Shown: positions 15,314 to 24,900 of the stretch, piece after piece
Numbering within the stretch: position 1 is the stretch's first letter
How the letters are laid out: every line of letters begins with the position of its first letter
Assembly (NCBI GenBank): GCA_027484445.1
Contig: JAIXSY010000042.1
Span: 310,001-374,000, forward strand
DNA: 64,000 nt
Direction: 5' to 3'
From: Verrucomicrobiaceae bacterium
GTDB taxonomy: Bacteria > Verrucomicrobiota > Verrucomicrobiia > Verrucomicrobiales > Verrucomicrobiaceae
The notes under the pieces: model-generated
The model's input: only the letters and a program-made list of their open reading frames with translations
Databases searched by the model: none
What the model was told of the DNA's origin: nothing
Translations under genes and position numbers: made by a program

Positions 15314-16342
15314 ATGATTCTTCGTCTTGCCACCTTGTTGTTTTTCATCGCCGTTTTCGTCTCGGCTCAAGAAAAGGCCGAATTGGTCTCAGTCCAGAAG
15401 ATCTGGGACAAGGGCAAGCACAATGCATTCACGGATTTGGCCCGTTTCAAAAACCTGTTCTTCTGCTGCTTTCGTGAGGCTGATGACCATCTTGGTGGGG
15501 ATGGGAAGATACGCATCATGATTTCTTCGACTGGAGAAAACTGGGTGGATTACGCCGTGGTCGCAGAAACAGGCACTGACCTGCGAGATCCAAAGTTCTC
15601 CGTGACTCCAGATGGGGAGCGACTCTACCTCCTCTGTGGCGGGTCGATTTATGGAGGCACGAAGGAACTGAAAGGTCGTCGTCCGCGCTTTTCCAGCTCA
15701 TCGGATGGTAAAGTGTGGACGCCCACGCAGAAGCTGCTAGCTGAGGGGGATTGGTTGTGGCGATGCACAGTGAATCCGGCAGACAAAAAGTTCTATGGCG
15801 TATCCTACAATACCTATCCTACCACAGGTGGACCCAAGTCAGAACCAGAGTGGTCTTTGAAAAGTTACACAAGTCTGGATGGTTCTGTGTGGCAGCTTTC
15901 TTCCATCATGAAAGTGCCCGGTCAGCCAAATGAGACCACCTTACGCTTTCTCAAAGACGGCAGTGCGCTAGCTCTCGTGCGGCGTGAGGCTGCGGACAAA
16001 CGCGGATGGATCGGCCAAGCGGCCGCGCCTTACCGTGACTGGAAATGGACGCCACTGCCAATCGTGGTGCAGGGGCAAAACTTCATGGAGCTGCCGGATG
16101 GATCGTTGGTCGCTGGGTCTCGTGGTGTGGGCGCGACTCCAGGTCCTCACATGGTCTTGTTCAAAATGACCACGACCAGTCTGACCCCTCTTCTCGAACT
16201 GCCTAGCGGTGGGGACTGTAGCTATCCAGGCATGGTTTGGCATGAGGGATACCTCTGGGTCAGCTACTATTCCTCCCACGAAGGCAAAGCCAGCATCTAC
16301 CTAGCCAAAGTCAGGTTGCCCTGGGTGAAGGAATCTTCGTAG
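15314..16342 (+). CDS. Exported sialidase/neuraminidase-fold protein
   Basis: Secreted protein of 342 aa with a clear signal peptide (hydrophobic residues 4-17, cut near SAQ). The body has a run of beta-propeller blades of sialidase type, with blade-like SSTGENWVDYA, SSSDGKVWTPTQ and SLDGSVWQLSS segments close to Asp boxes (S-x-D-x-G-x-x-W). I do not see the full arginine triad of true sialidases, so the substrate is unknown; a carbohydrate-binding or hydrolase role is inferred from the fold only. It stands alone, with about 115 bases upstream to the divergent S4 gene. Confidence 0.68.
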   Translation: MILRLATLLFFIAVFVSAQEKAELVSVQKIWDKGKHNAFTDLARFKNLFFCCFREADDHLGGDGKIRIMISSTGENWVDYAVVAETGTDLRDPKFSVTPDGERLYLLCGGSIYGGTKELKGRRPRFSSSSDGKVWTPTQKLLAEGDWLWRCTVNPADKKFYGVSYNTYPTTGGPKSEPEWSLKSYTSLDGSVWQLSSIMKVPGQPNETTLRFLKDGSALALVRREAADKRGWIGQAAAPYRDWKWTPLPIVVQGQNFMELPDGSLVAGSRGVGATPGPHMVLFKMTTTSLTPLLELPSGGDCSYPGMVWHEGYLWVSYYSSHEGKASIYLAKVRLPWVKESS

Positions 16343-16426
16343 TTCATGACTGAATGAGATTTGGAATCTTCATTCGAAGCCTTGCCACCTGCAACGGCAA
16401 AGCCATATTTCCCACTTCCCCCCACC

Positions 16427-18541
16427 ATGGCTAACCCCTTCCTCACTCAGGATTTTCACATTCAATGGTCCACCCTCGATCCCAGCCACATCCAAGAGGG
16501 AATCACGCTGGCTCTGAAAGATGCTGAACAAGCGATCGAACAAGTCAGCGGCCAGGATCGGGGAAAGATGAACTTTGACACAGTGGTGTTGGCTCTGGAT
16601 GAATCCACACGTCGCCTGAACGAAGCCTGGAACTTGGTCACTCATTTGGACTCTTTGTGCAATTCACCTGCCCTGCGTGAGGCGCACAATGCGATGCTGT
16701 CACAAGTGAGTTCCTTTTTCGCCAAAATCCCACTCAACGATCACCTGTGGGATTTGCTCGAGACTTACAGCAAGACCGAAGAGGCGAAGAATCTTTCACC
16801 GGTCAAAAAGCGCGCTCTGGATGAGACGATGGAAAGCTTCCGCCAAGCCGGGGCGGACTTGCCACCAGACAAAAAGCAACGCCTAGAGGCCCTGGAGACT
16901 GAGCTTTCTCAAGCGACGCAGAAGTATTCTGAGAACGTGCTCGACTCGACCAACGCCTGGGAGTTGATCCTTCAGGATCAAGAACGGCTCAAGGGGCTGC
17001 CGCAAAGTGCAATTGATGCGGCGAGGCAAGATGCCTTGGCCAAGGGCCACGGTTCCGAGGCTGAGCCTTGCTATCGCTTCACCTTGAAGGCTCCTTCCAT
17101 GATTCCTATCATGGAATATGCGGAGGATGAAAGTCTGCGCCGCACCGTTTGGGAAGGCACGACAGGAATCGGTCGCGGTGAAAAGCATGACAACACGGAG
17201 TTGGTCTGGAAGATTCTCAAGCTGCGGCATGAAAAGGCTCAGATCCTAGGCAAAAAGGACTTTGCGGATCTCGTGCTCCAGCAGCGTATGGCGAAGAATG
17301 GAGCCACGGCCTTGGCCTTCATCGAAAATTTGCACGACAAGGTCGCTCACTTCTTCCAGCGTGAGACAATTCAACTCCAGGAATACAAGGCAGATGCCGT
17401 GGGACAGTCCGCTGACTTGCTTCAGCCTTGGGAAGTCGCTTTTTGGGCTGAAAAACAGCGCAAGTCGGAGTTTGACTTCGATGAAGAGGAATTGCGCCCC
17501 TACTTTCCGCTCGATCGAGTGCTCAGCGGTATGTTTGAGCTCGCTGAGAAAGTCTTCGACCTTCGCATCACCGCACGTGAAACCGTGTTTGTCCCCGTGG
17601 GGCAGCCGACCGCTGCTAGCACTCATGCGACCCAAGAGGGGCCCGTGGAGGTCTGGCATCCAGAGGTGAAGTTCTATGAAGTGAGAAACGAAAAAGGAGT
17701 GCACATCGGTTCTTTCTATGCGGACTGGCACCCTCGGGACTCCAAGCGCGGCGGAGCTTGGATGAACTACCTGCGGATGGGATCGCCACCTTATGGAGAC
17801 AGAGATCGTCGCCTCCACCTGGGTTTGATATGTGGAAACATGACACCTCCCGTCGGAGACAAGCCGGCGCTCCTGACCCATGACGAAGTCTGCACGGTCT
17901 TCCATGAATTCGGTCACTTGCTGCATCAGCTTTGCGGCAACGTGGAAATCCCATCTCTGAACGGCGTCAGCGTTTATTGGGACTTTGTGGAACTGCCCTC
18001 ACAGATCATGGAGAATTTCTGTTGGGAGCGTGAAAGTCTAGATCTGTTCGCGAGGCATCACGAGACTGGGGAAGTCATCCCAGCTAGGCTTTTCAAGAAA
18101 GTCATCGCTGCCAAAAATTACCGCAGTGCGAGTGATATCATGCGTCAACTTAGCTTTGGAAAACTGGACCTCGAGCTTCACATTCATCATGCCAGTGATG
18201 AGGCTGCTGACCTGGATCAGTTGAGCCGACAGATCATGCGCGATTATGTCATGCCTCTGAAAACGGAGAATCCAACCATGGCCCGACGTTTTAGCCATTT
18301 GTTCAGCAGTCCTGTGGGCTATGCTTCAGGCTACTACAGCTACAAATGGGCTGAGGTGCTCGATGCCGATGCCTTCACACGCTTCCAAAAAGAAGGAGTG
18401 CTGAATGCCAAAGTGGGTCGAGAGTTTCGAGACAAAATCCTCAGCAAAGGCAACAGCGAAGATCCCGCGAAGCTCTTCCGTGAGTTCATGGGGCGTGATC
18501 CCGATCCTTCGGCTTTGCTGGCACGGGCTGGCTTGGCCTGA
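16427..18541 (+). CDS. prlC: M3 family oligopeptidase (oligopeptidase A-like)
   Basis: Cytoplasmic zinc oligopeptidase of 704 aa that degrades short peptides, including cleaved signal peptides. The zinc site HEFGH (H493, E494, H497) is intact in VFHEFGHLLHQLCG, with the third ligand in the downstream ELPSQIMENF segment. The long helical N-terminal half and the C-terminal YASGYYSYKWAEVLDADAF signature are family hallmarks; length is close to E. coli PrlC (680 aa). I start at ATG 16427 (MANPFLTQDF), which fits the family; the open frame from 16361 is not conserved-looking. It converges on the epimerase gene, leaving 8 bases between the stops. Confidence 0.93.
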   Translation: MANPFLTQDFHIQWSTLDPSHIQEGITLALKDAEQAIEQVSGQDRGKMNFDTVVLALDESTRRLNEAWNLVTHLDSLCNSPALREAHNAMLSQVSSFFAKIPLNDHLWDLLETYSKTEEAKNLSPVKKRALDETMESFRQAGADLPPDKKQRLEALETELSQATQKYSENVLDSTNAWELILQDQERLKGLPQSAIDAARQDALAKGHGSEAEPCYRFTLKAPSMIPIMEYAEDESLRRTVWEGTTGIGRGEKHDNTELVWKILKLRHEKAQILGKKDFADLVLQQRMAKNGATALAFIENLHDKVAHFFQRETIQLQEYKADAVGQSADLLQPWEVAFWAEKQRKSEFDFDEEELRPYFPLDRVLSGMFELAEKVFDLRITARETVFVPVGQPTAASTHATQEGPVEVWHPEVKFYEVRNEKGVHIGSFYADWHPRDSKRGGAWMNYLRMGSPPYGDRDRRLHLGLICGNMTPPVGDKPALLTHDEVCTVFHEFGHLLHQLCGNVEIPSLNGVSVYWDFVELPSQIMENFCWERESLDLFARHHETGEVIPARLFKKVIAAKNYRSASDIMRQLSFGKLDLELHIHHASDEAADLDQLSRQIMRDYVMPLKTENPTMARRFSHLFSSPVGYASGYYSYKWAEVLDADAFTRFQKEGVLNAKVGREFRDKILSKGNSEDPAKLFREFMGRDPDPSALLARAGLA

Positions 18542-18549
18542 GCAGAGCA

Positions 18550-19539
18550 CTAGAGAGACTTGTTGCCTTTGACGATCTCATCGTAGATCCAGGCATAAGT
18601 TTTCTCCATGCCATCACGCAGTCGCGTGCTCGGCTCCCAGCCAAAGATTTGCTGAATCAGAGTATTGTCACTGCTGCGGCCATTCACACCTTTTGGGGCA
18701 TCGAGCTTGTAGCTGCGCTGGAGTTTCACCCCGGCGATCTCTTCCACAATATCGACAAGTTGGTTGATGCTCACCATCTCAGCGCTGCCGATATTGATGG
18801 GTTCCACGTAATCGCTGGCTGTCAGCATCTGAGTGCCCTGAACGCAATCCGTGATGTACATAAAGCTTCGCGTCTGCTCACCTGTGCCCCAGATGTCGAT
18901 TTCGTGCTTCCCCGTCAGCTTGGCTAGGGCAACCTTGCGGCACACGGCTGCTGGAGCCTTTTCTCGGCCACCATCCCAGGTGCCGAATGGACCATAAACG
19001 TTATGGTAGCGCGCGATTCGGGTTTGTAAGCCGAAGTCTTCGCGGAAGTGGCGGCACATGCGCTCTGAAAACAGTTTTTCCCAGCCATAGCCATCCTCAG
19101 GAAGGGCAGGGTAGGCGTCTTCTTCCTTCAGAGGCGCAACCGCATAGTCTTTCTGCTTGTCACCATTGTAAACGCAAGCGCTAGAAGCATAAAAGTAACG
19201 TGACACGCCTGCATCTTTGGCAGCCATGCACAGGTGGGTATTGATGAGCACGCTCAGCATGCAGAGAGCTTTGTTGTTTTCAATGAAGCCCATGCCTCCC
19301 ATGTCCGCCGCAAGGTTGTAAACGGTATGCGCGCCAGCCATCGCTTCGTAGCACGCCTCTTTTTTCTGCAGATCCAGCACTTGGTTCTCCACATCCTCAA
19401 AGGATTGATACCACTGATCGAGGGGCTTTTGATCGACGGCACGAATCTTGGTATAACCTTGAGCGCGCAGATCTGCGACAAGTGCTCCACCGATGAAGCC
19501 ACCGGCACCGCAAACAGTGATGAGTTGGTCCTTTGTCAT
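18550..19539 (-). CDS. GDP-mannose 3,5-epimerase-like SDR epimerase
   Basis: Extended short-chain dehydrogenase/reductase of 329 aa with the NAD-binding GAGGFIGG (11-18), YNLAADMGGMGF (74-85), and Y151/K155 of the YxxxK pair. It closely follows GDP-mannose 3,5-epimerase, the plant ascorbate-pathway enzyme: SSACVY with Cys122 and GGREKAPAA with Lys194 match the Cys/Lys acid-base pair of that enzyme, and the C-terminus SSDNTLIQQIFGW also matches. It should convert GDP-mannose to GDP-L-galactose and/or GDP-L-gulose for surface sugar synthesis, in the cytoplasm. No other nucleotide-sugar gene is adjacent, but the exporter gene starts divergently 271 bases away. Confidence 0.88.
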   Translation of the reverse strand: MTKDQLITVCGAGGFIGGALVADLRAQGYTKIRAVDQKPLDQWYQSFEDVENQVLDLQKKEACYEAMAGAHTVYNLAADMGGMGFIENNKALCMLSVLINTHLCMAAKDAGVSRYFYASSACVYNGDKQKDYAVAPLKEEDAYPALPEDGYGWEKLFSERMCRHFREDFGLQTRIARYHNVYGPFGTWDGGREKAPAAVCRKVALAKLTGKHEIDIWGTGEQTRSFMYITDCVQGTQMLTASDYVEPINIGSAEMVSINQLVDIVEEIAGVKLQRSYKLDAPKGVNGRSSDNTLIQQIFGWEPSTRLRDGMEKTYAWIYDEIVKGNKSL

Positions 19540-19810
19540 GTAATGATGGGAAAATGGAGTTCCTAGAGAATTCCTGTCTTCTCTTCAAGCCACGACTTCA
19601 CCTGGAGATCAAATCGGCGAAAAAAGTGCCTCCATACGCTCAATCGTTTGGAGAAGCTCCTTGCCGACATCCCAGGAAAACCATCTCGACGTGTTCTCAG
19701 AAAGGTGGTAACGCTCCCCCTAACTTTTTTGATTTTTACATACGCTGAATGGCCTCTTCTCCTGAGACGACCCCCCCCCCCCAACGCCAAGTCTCCAGAC
19801 TGATGAAGAG
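19540..19810. other. Intergenic region with poly-C tract
   Basis: Divergent promoter region between the epimerase and the MsbA-like exporter. It contains a 12-base run of C and some AT-rich sequence (ACTTTTTTGATTTTTACATA at 19724-19743). I see no gene in it and no confident promoter. Confidence 0.5.
19771..19782 (+). repeat. Poly-C homopolymer of 12 bases
   Basis: Twelve consecutive C, 28 bases before the start of the exporter gene, in a window where I noticed no other run this long. It lies in the probable 5' leader or promoter spacer. Confidence 0.9.
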
Positions 19811-21637
19811 ATGAAGATGCCAGTGAAGCGCTTCATTCCTTATCTGAAGCCTGTCCTCCCACGCTTTGTTTTAGGGTTGCTCATGGGGGTTTTGGCAGCG
19901 TTGTTCAACGCGGTTTGGTTGCCGGCCTGCAACATCATTTTTTCCATCGTGCTGCATGATGGTAGCGATAGCCAGCCTTTGGGTGCGACCTACGATTTTC
20001 TCGGCATTGACCTCAATTTCGCCCAGATCTTGCATCTCGATCCATCGGCCAAAGTGGGGCTCATGGGGGTTATCATCGCGGCTTCGTTCATTCCCTTGAT
20101 GTTGCTCATCAATGGCTTGTTAGACTACTTGAACAAGTATCTGCTCGCCTGGGTGGGAAACAAAATGCTGCAAGATGTGCGAAACGATGTCTTTGCGGCT
20201 GTCCTGCGGCAATCCCCAGCGTTCTTCAGTGGCACGAAAGCAGGAGAGTTGATTCAGACTGTGCTGAACCAGTCCAGTGTGGCTCAGCGAAACGCTGTGC
20301 AATACGTGCAGTTTATGACCAGCAATCCCTTGAAGATTTTGGTCATCTTGATCTCGCTCTTCAGTCAGCACGCTTTTTTTACCTTCATGAGTCTGTTTAT
20401 CTTCCCGATTTGCCTATTGCCGGTCATTCGGCTGGGCAAAAAGGTCAGAAAATCAGGCAAAAAAGAAGAGCAAATGACCGGAGCAATGCTGACCACGATG
20501 CACGAGTCCTTGATTGGCATTCGCTTGGTGAAGGCCTACGCGCGCGAGAACTATGAGGTTCGCCGTTTTGTGGAGGCCAATGCCTCAATGAGCCGCAACG
20601 CCATCCGCTGGCAGCGTGCATCAGAAATGGTGGGGCCGATCGTCGAATCTGTAGCCTCCATCGGCATCGCCGCAGGTCTGGTCTATTGGTGGGCGATGGG
20701 GCTGAAATCTTCGGAATTCATCGCTGTGGTGCTTTTGTTGACGCGCATCTATCCGCCTGCCAAGGAGCTAAGTCGGGTCAATTTGCTCCTGCAAAAAACC
20801 CGCTATGCCATCAACTGTGTCGTGAATGTTTTGGATCGTGAACCTGACATCAAAGATGCTCAGGAAGCTCAAGCGCTTGGGCGAGTGAAGGGAGAGATCT
20901 GCTTCGACAACGTCTGCTTCTCCTATGCTAAACCCGATGGCAGAAAGCTTGAAAAGCCAGCTTTGGACAGTGTCCAATTGCGTCTTGAGCCGGGTCGCTT
21001 CTATGCCCTTGTCGGGCCGAGTGGGGCGGGAAAGAGCACTCTCTTTTCGCTCATTCTTCGCTTCTATGATCCTGATTCCGGCGTTGTTCGATTGGATGGG
21101 CATGATTTGAAAAAAGTCACCCAGCAAAGTCTTCGGGAAAACATCGGTATCGTCAGCCAAGACACCTTTCTCTTTCACGACACCATTCGCGAAAATATTC
21201 GCTACGGTCGTTTGGATGCGACTGACGAAGAGATCGAAGCCGCTGCCCAAAAAGCTCACGCTCATGAGTTCATCATCAAACAAGATGGTGGCTACGATGC
21301 GGTCGTGGGTGATGCTGGCTGCAATCTTTCAGGTGGGCAAAAGCAGCGCATCTCCATCGCACGTGCCGTGCTGAGAAATGCCCCGATCTTGCTTTTGGAT
21401 GAGGCCACCTCAGCCCTCGACACCGAAACGGAAAAAATCATCCAAGACGCCATTCATGAGCTGTCTGAAGGACGAACGGTCATTGCGATTGCGCATCGAC
21501 TTTCCACCATCTTGGAGGCAGATCAGATCATCGTCATGGCCGAGGGGAAAGTCCAAGCCAAGGGCACCCATGCCGAATTGCTGGCCAGTAGCAGTCTTTA
21601 TCAAAAGCTCGCTGCTCTTCAGTTCCAAGAAGTTTAA
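19811..21637 (+). CDS. MsbA-like ABC exporter (fused permease-ATPase)
   Basis: Half-transporter of 608 aa that should work as a homodimer in the inner membrane, exporting a lipid or hydrophobic compound. The N-terminal six-helix domain spans about residues 12-320, with the coupling-helix region ESLIGIRLVKAYARE. The ATPase domain has Walker A GPSGAGKST near 402-410, Q-loop in GIVSQDTF, signature NLSGGQKQR near 505, Walker B ILLLDEATS near 528 and H-loop AHRLS. All catalytic motifs are intact. The substrate could be lipid A-like, given the length and fold, but this is inference. The only gene directly downstream is tRNA-Arg; the poly-C tract sits just upstream. Confidence 0.92.
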   Translation: MKMPVKRFIPYLKPVLPRFVLGLLMGVLAALFNAVWLPACNIIFSIVLHDGSDSQPLGATYDFLGIDLNFAQILHLDPSAKVGLMGVIIAASFIPLMLLINGLLDYLNKYLLAWVGNKMLQDVRNDVFAAVLRQSPAFFSGTKAGELIQTVLNQSSVAQRNAVQYVQFMTSNPLKILVILISLFSQHAFFTFMSLFIFPICLLPVIRLGKKVRKSGKKEEQMTGAMLTTMHESLIGIRLVKAYARENYEVRRFVEANASMSRNAIRWQRASEMVGPIVESVASIGIAAGLVYWWAMGLKSSEFIAVVLLLTRIYPPAKELSRVNLLLQKTRYAINCVVNVLDREPDIKDAQEAQALGRVKGEICFDNVCFSYAKPDGRKLEKPALDSVQLRLEPGRFYALVGPSGAGKSTLFSLILRFYDPDSGVVRLDGHDLKKVTQQSLRENIGIVSQDTFLFHDTIRENIRYGRLDATDEEIEAAAQKAHAHEFIIKQDGGYDAVVGDAGCNLSGGQKQRISIARAVLRNAPILLLDEATSALDTETEKIIQDAIHELSEGRTVIAIAHRLSTILEADQIIVMAEGKVQAKGTHAELLASSSLYQKLAALQFQEV

Positions 21638-21831
21638 ATTCCCACCCTTCGCGACTCGTTTTTCGGCAAACCGCGCCCATCAAACCGAAGGGATAGGGTT
21701 GAGTGGGTTCCAAGGCTCTCCGTTTTGTCAAAAACTTGCCACGCAGCAAGCCTATGGACCGGTTGTCGTGAGGCCAAAAGAAACTTGCCCACTCGCAGCG
21801 GCCATGCGAAAGACACTCATTGCTGAGTGCC

Positions 21832-21906
21832 GCGCCCGTAGTTCAACGGATAGAATGGTGGTCTCCGAAGCCGCAGATTCAGGTTCGATTCCTGACGGGC
21901 GCACCA
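21832..21906 (+). tRNA. tRNA-Arg (anticodon CCG)
   Basis: A 75-base cloverleaf: acceptor stem GCGCCCG pairs with CGGGCGC, D-arm with GGATA loop, anticodon loop CTCCGAA giving CCG (reads CGG codons), T-arm TCAGG/CCTGA with TTCGATT loop, and an encoded 3' CCA after discriminator A. The anticodon stem has two G-T pairs. Confidence 0.95.
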
Positions 21907-21931
21907 GCTTGGGATTCTTGGAGCATGCTCA

Positions 21932-24900
21932 ATGGTGGCTGAGGTCATGGCCCAATCAGTCGCAAAGAGGAGCGAAGAGTTTCAGTCCGTAATGCATCCA
22001 TGGTTGTTTTTGCTTGGGCTGCTGCCACTGTTCGTTCTCTCCAGACGCATGAGCACCGCCCAGATGCCGCGACCTTTGTTTCAGCGCACGCCAGAGCCCG
22101 CAGGTCCGGTGGACAAGGCGCGGCGCTGGTGGTCGAGGATTGTCCACAAGGTGGAGGACGGCCTTCAGGCTGGGGCGACGCGGGATGCGATGCTTCCGGT
22201 TTTGATCGAGGTATTTGCAGGCTTTTCGAAGCTGGATGGGGAGGTCGAGGAGGCAGAAATCGAGCGTTCGCTGGGGTATCTGCGTTACGATTACTCGGGG
22301 GCCATTTACGCGGACATGCGGCGGCTTTACTTTGAGGCCTTGCAGCAGCCCCAGAATCTCGGCCAACGGGCGAAGGAGCTGAGCTCGCAGCTGGCGATGG
22401 ATCAAAAGATCCTGCTCTGTGTGCAGCTGTATCTGCTGATTTCCCAATCAAGCTCGAATCAGCGTCAGATGGTCGAGTTCTACCTGTTCATGACGAACCT
22501 GGGCATCGCTGCGCAAGCGATCGACATCGTCTATCAGCTCAATGCAGGGGACAAGACGCCGGAGGGTGAGGAATTCAGCACCAAAAGTGGGCAGCCGTTG
22601 GAAACGCTGGAAATCAGCTCTCACGCGAGCAGCTCCGTGGTTCTGCGGTCTCTCTCTGAAGACAGCCAAGTCACAGCCTTCCGTTATCAAAATCTGCTGC
22701 TGGTGAAGAACACGGGAAAAACGCCGATTCTGGTGCGCAGTCGTCGGCTACCGCCGGGTGACTTTTCGCGACTCTACCCCGGTGAGCGCGTGGTGGTGGA
22801 GGACGTGACGTTGGATTTCAATGAGCTGACGTCTTACTTCAATGCCAAGAAGACTCTGACGGGGGCTCAGCTTTACTTGATCCTGACGGACACGGGGGAT
22901 GCAGAGATCTCTCCCCAGCGCACGCGTTGGACCAATCTGCGATTGAGCTTCGGCTTAGGGGTGTCGGTGGAGGCGCTACGCAACACGAATGCTACCATCA
23001 ATGGCACGCTCCTGAGAGAAGGGACGAAGGTGGAGGCATCGATCGAGGACAAAATCATCGCCTACGGAGACATTGAAATCGCACTGTCTGACTTGCGTGT
23101 GCGGGCGCATGAATTCGGTGGGCAGTTCCGGCTGGAAGGAAGTCGAAACACCTACCTGGTCTCCAACAAGCCTGAGCTGCTGGAGGAGGGAGACATTCTG
23201 CTGAGCGAAGACACGGAGGGAGAGATCCTGCTGAGGATCGAGTGCAACTATGCGCAAAAAACTGGAACCCTAGAGGTGCTGCGTTCCTCGCGGCCTCTAT
23301 ACATGGGGCAGATCCCGGTGCGTGATCGCATCTCACTCACTGATGGGGATACGATCACGCTGGGGGAGGGGCAGTTTCTGCGCTGTCACTTCAGCGACCG
23401 AATCATTGAGGAAGAAAAAAATGTGATCCGTCAGATGGAGGTGCGTGAGTTAGCGCACCGTTTTGACAGTCGCGATACAGCGCTGGATGGCATCAGTTTC
23501 ATCGCCAGACGAGGAGAAATGATCTGCATCATGGGCCCGAGTGGTTGTGGCAAAAGCACGCTGCTGCGGGTGTTGGGCGGGCAATTGAAGACCAAGGGAG
23601 GGGAGGTGCTGATGAATGGCCTTTCACTTTACGAGAACCTGGAGAGCCTGCCTCCATACATCGCTTACATTCCACAGGAAGATGCCTTTGATCCGCTGCT
23701 GCGCGTGCAGGAAAATCTGGACTTCTCTGTCTCTATCCGCTGTCCGCACCTGAAGCAGGAAGAACGGCGGAAGCGGGTGGAAGCGAAGCTGGCCGAACTG
23801 GGTCTGGCTGACATGCGGAAGCGACTCGCTGGCACCCCTGAGCAGAAGTTTCTTTCGGGGGGGGAACGCAAGCGCCTGAATGCTGGGCTAGATATGATTG
23901 GGATCTCGGATGTCTATTTGTTTGACGAGCCGACATCAGGTTTGTCCTCGAAGGACAGTGAGCACGTGCTGGAGATCATTCGCAGTCTAGCGCGCAATAA
24001 ATTGGTGCTCGTTTCCATTCATCAGCCGAGCATGAGGTTGTTGCAGATGTTCGACAAGGCGCTGCTGTTGGACAAAGGTGGCAAAATGGCGTTCTTCGGC
24101 ACGCCGCAGGGGTTGCTGGAGTATTTCTGGAAGGCCTACAACGACGAGACGGGGCAGCGAGAGGCGGAGATGCCGCCGAACATCACGCCTGACTTTGTCT
24201 TTGATGTGCTGGAGACACCTCTGCGTGACATCAGCGGTGACATCATTCAGGAACGCAGTGCCGATGGTCACTTGGTGGCTGCGCGACGATTTCCGCCGAA
24301 CTTTTGGCGTGATCGTTATCAGAGCCATCTTTTGCTGGAAAGCATGGCGCGTGTGCAGGCTGCGCCGGGAGCCACCAACGTGATCTCGCGCCCCCGGGAT
24401 GAGACGCATGGCAGCAAGTCCCGCGCGCGCAGCGCGCCGAAGCCGCCCAAGCACACGCTGCGGGAGGAAAGCATCCTTTTTTATACAAATCTGAAGCGTG
24501 CGTTTCTCTCCAAGCTACGCAATCGGACGAACCTGCTCACTACCCTGCTGGAGGCTCCGCTGTTGGCCCTGCTGATTTCTAGCGTTCTGAAATACAGTGA
24601 GGAGGCGCAGTACACCTTTGCCACGGCTTTCCATATCCCGACTTACCTCTTCATGAGCTTGGTGGTGGCGATGTTTCTCGGGCTCACGAACAGTGCGGAT
24701 GAGATCATTCGGGATCGCCATTTGCTGAACCGAGAGCGCAACCACAACCTGCGCACCTTTTACTACCTGTGCGGCAAGGTCATTTCCCTGAGTGCTTTTG
24801 CTCTCGCGCAGTGTGTCATTTATCTGCTGATCGGAAATGCGGTGCTGGAGATTCGCGAGATGTTCTGGGTGCATCTGTGGTGGATGTTTGTGACCTCACT

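Noticed and set aside
21731..21805. Imperfect direct repeat AAACTTGCC...GCAGC before tRNA-Arg
   Set aside because: Two copies about 50 bases apart share some 16 bases with gaps; too short and imperfect to claim as a functional or attachment repeat.
21378..21992. 204-aa plus-strand frame across the end of the exporter gene and the tRNA
   Set aside because: It overlaps the ATPase motifs in another frame and runs through tRNA-Arg.
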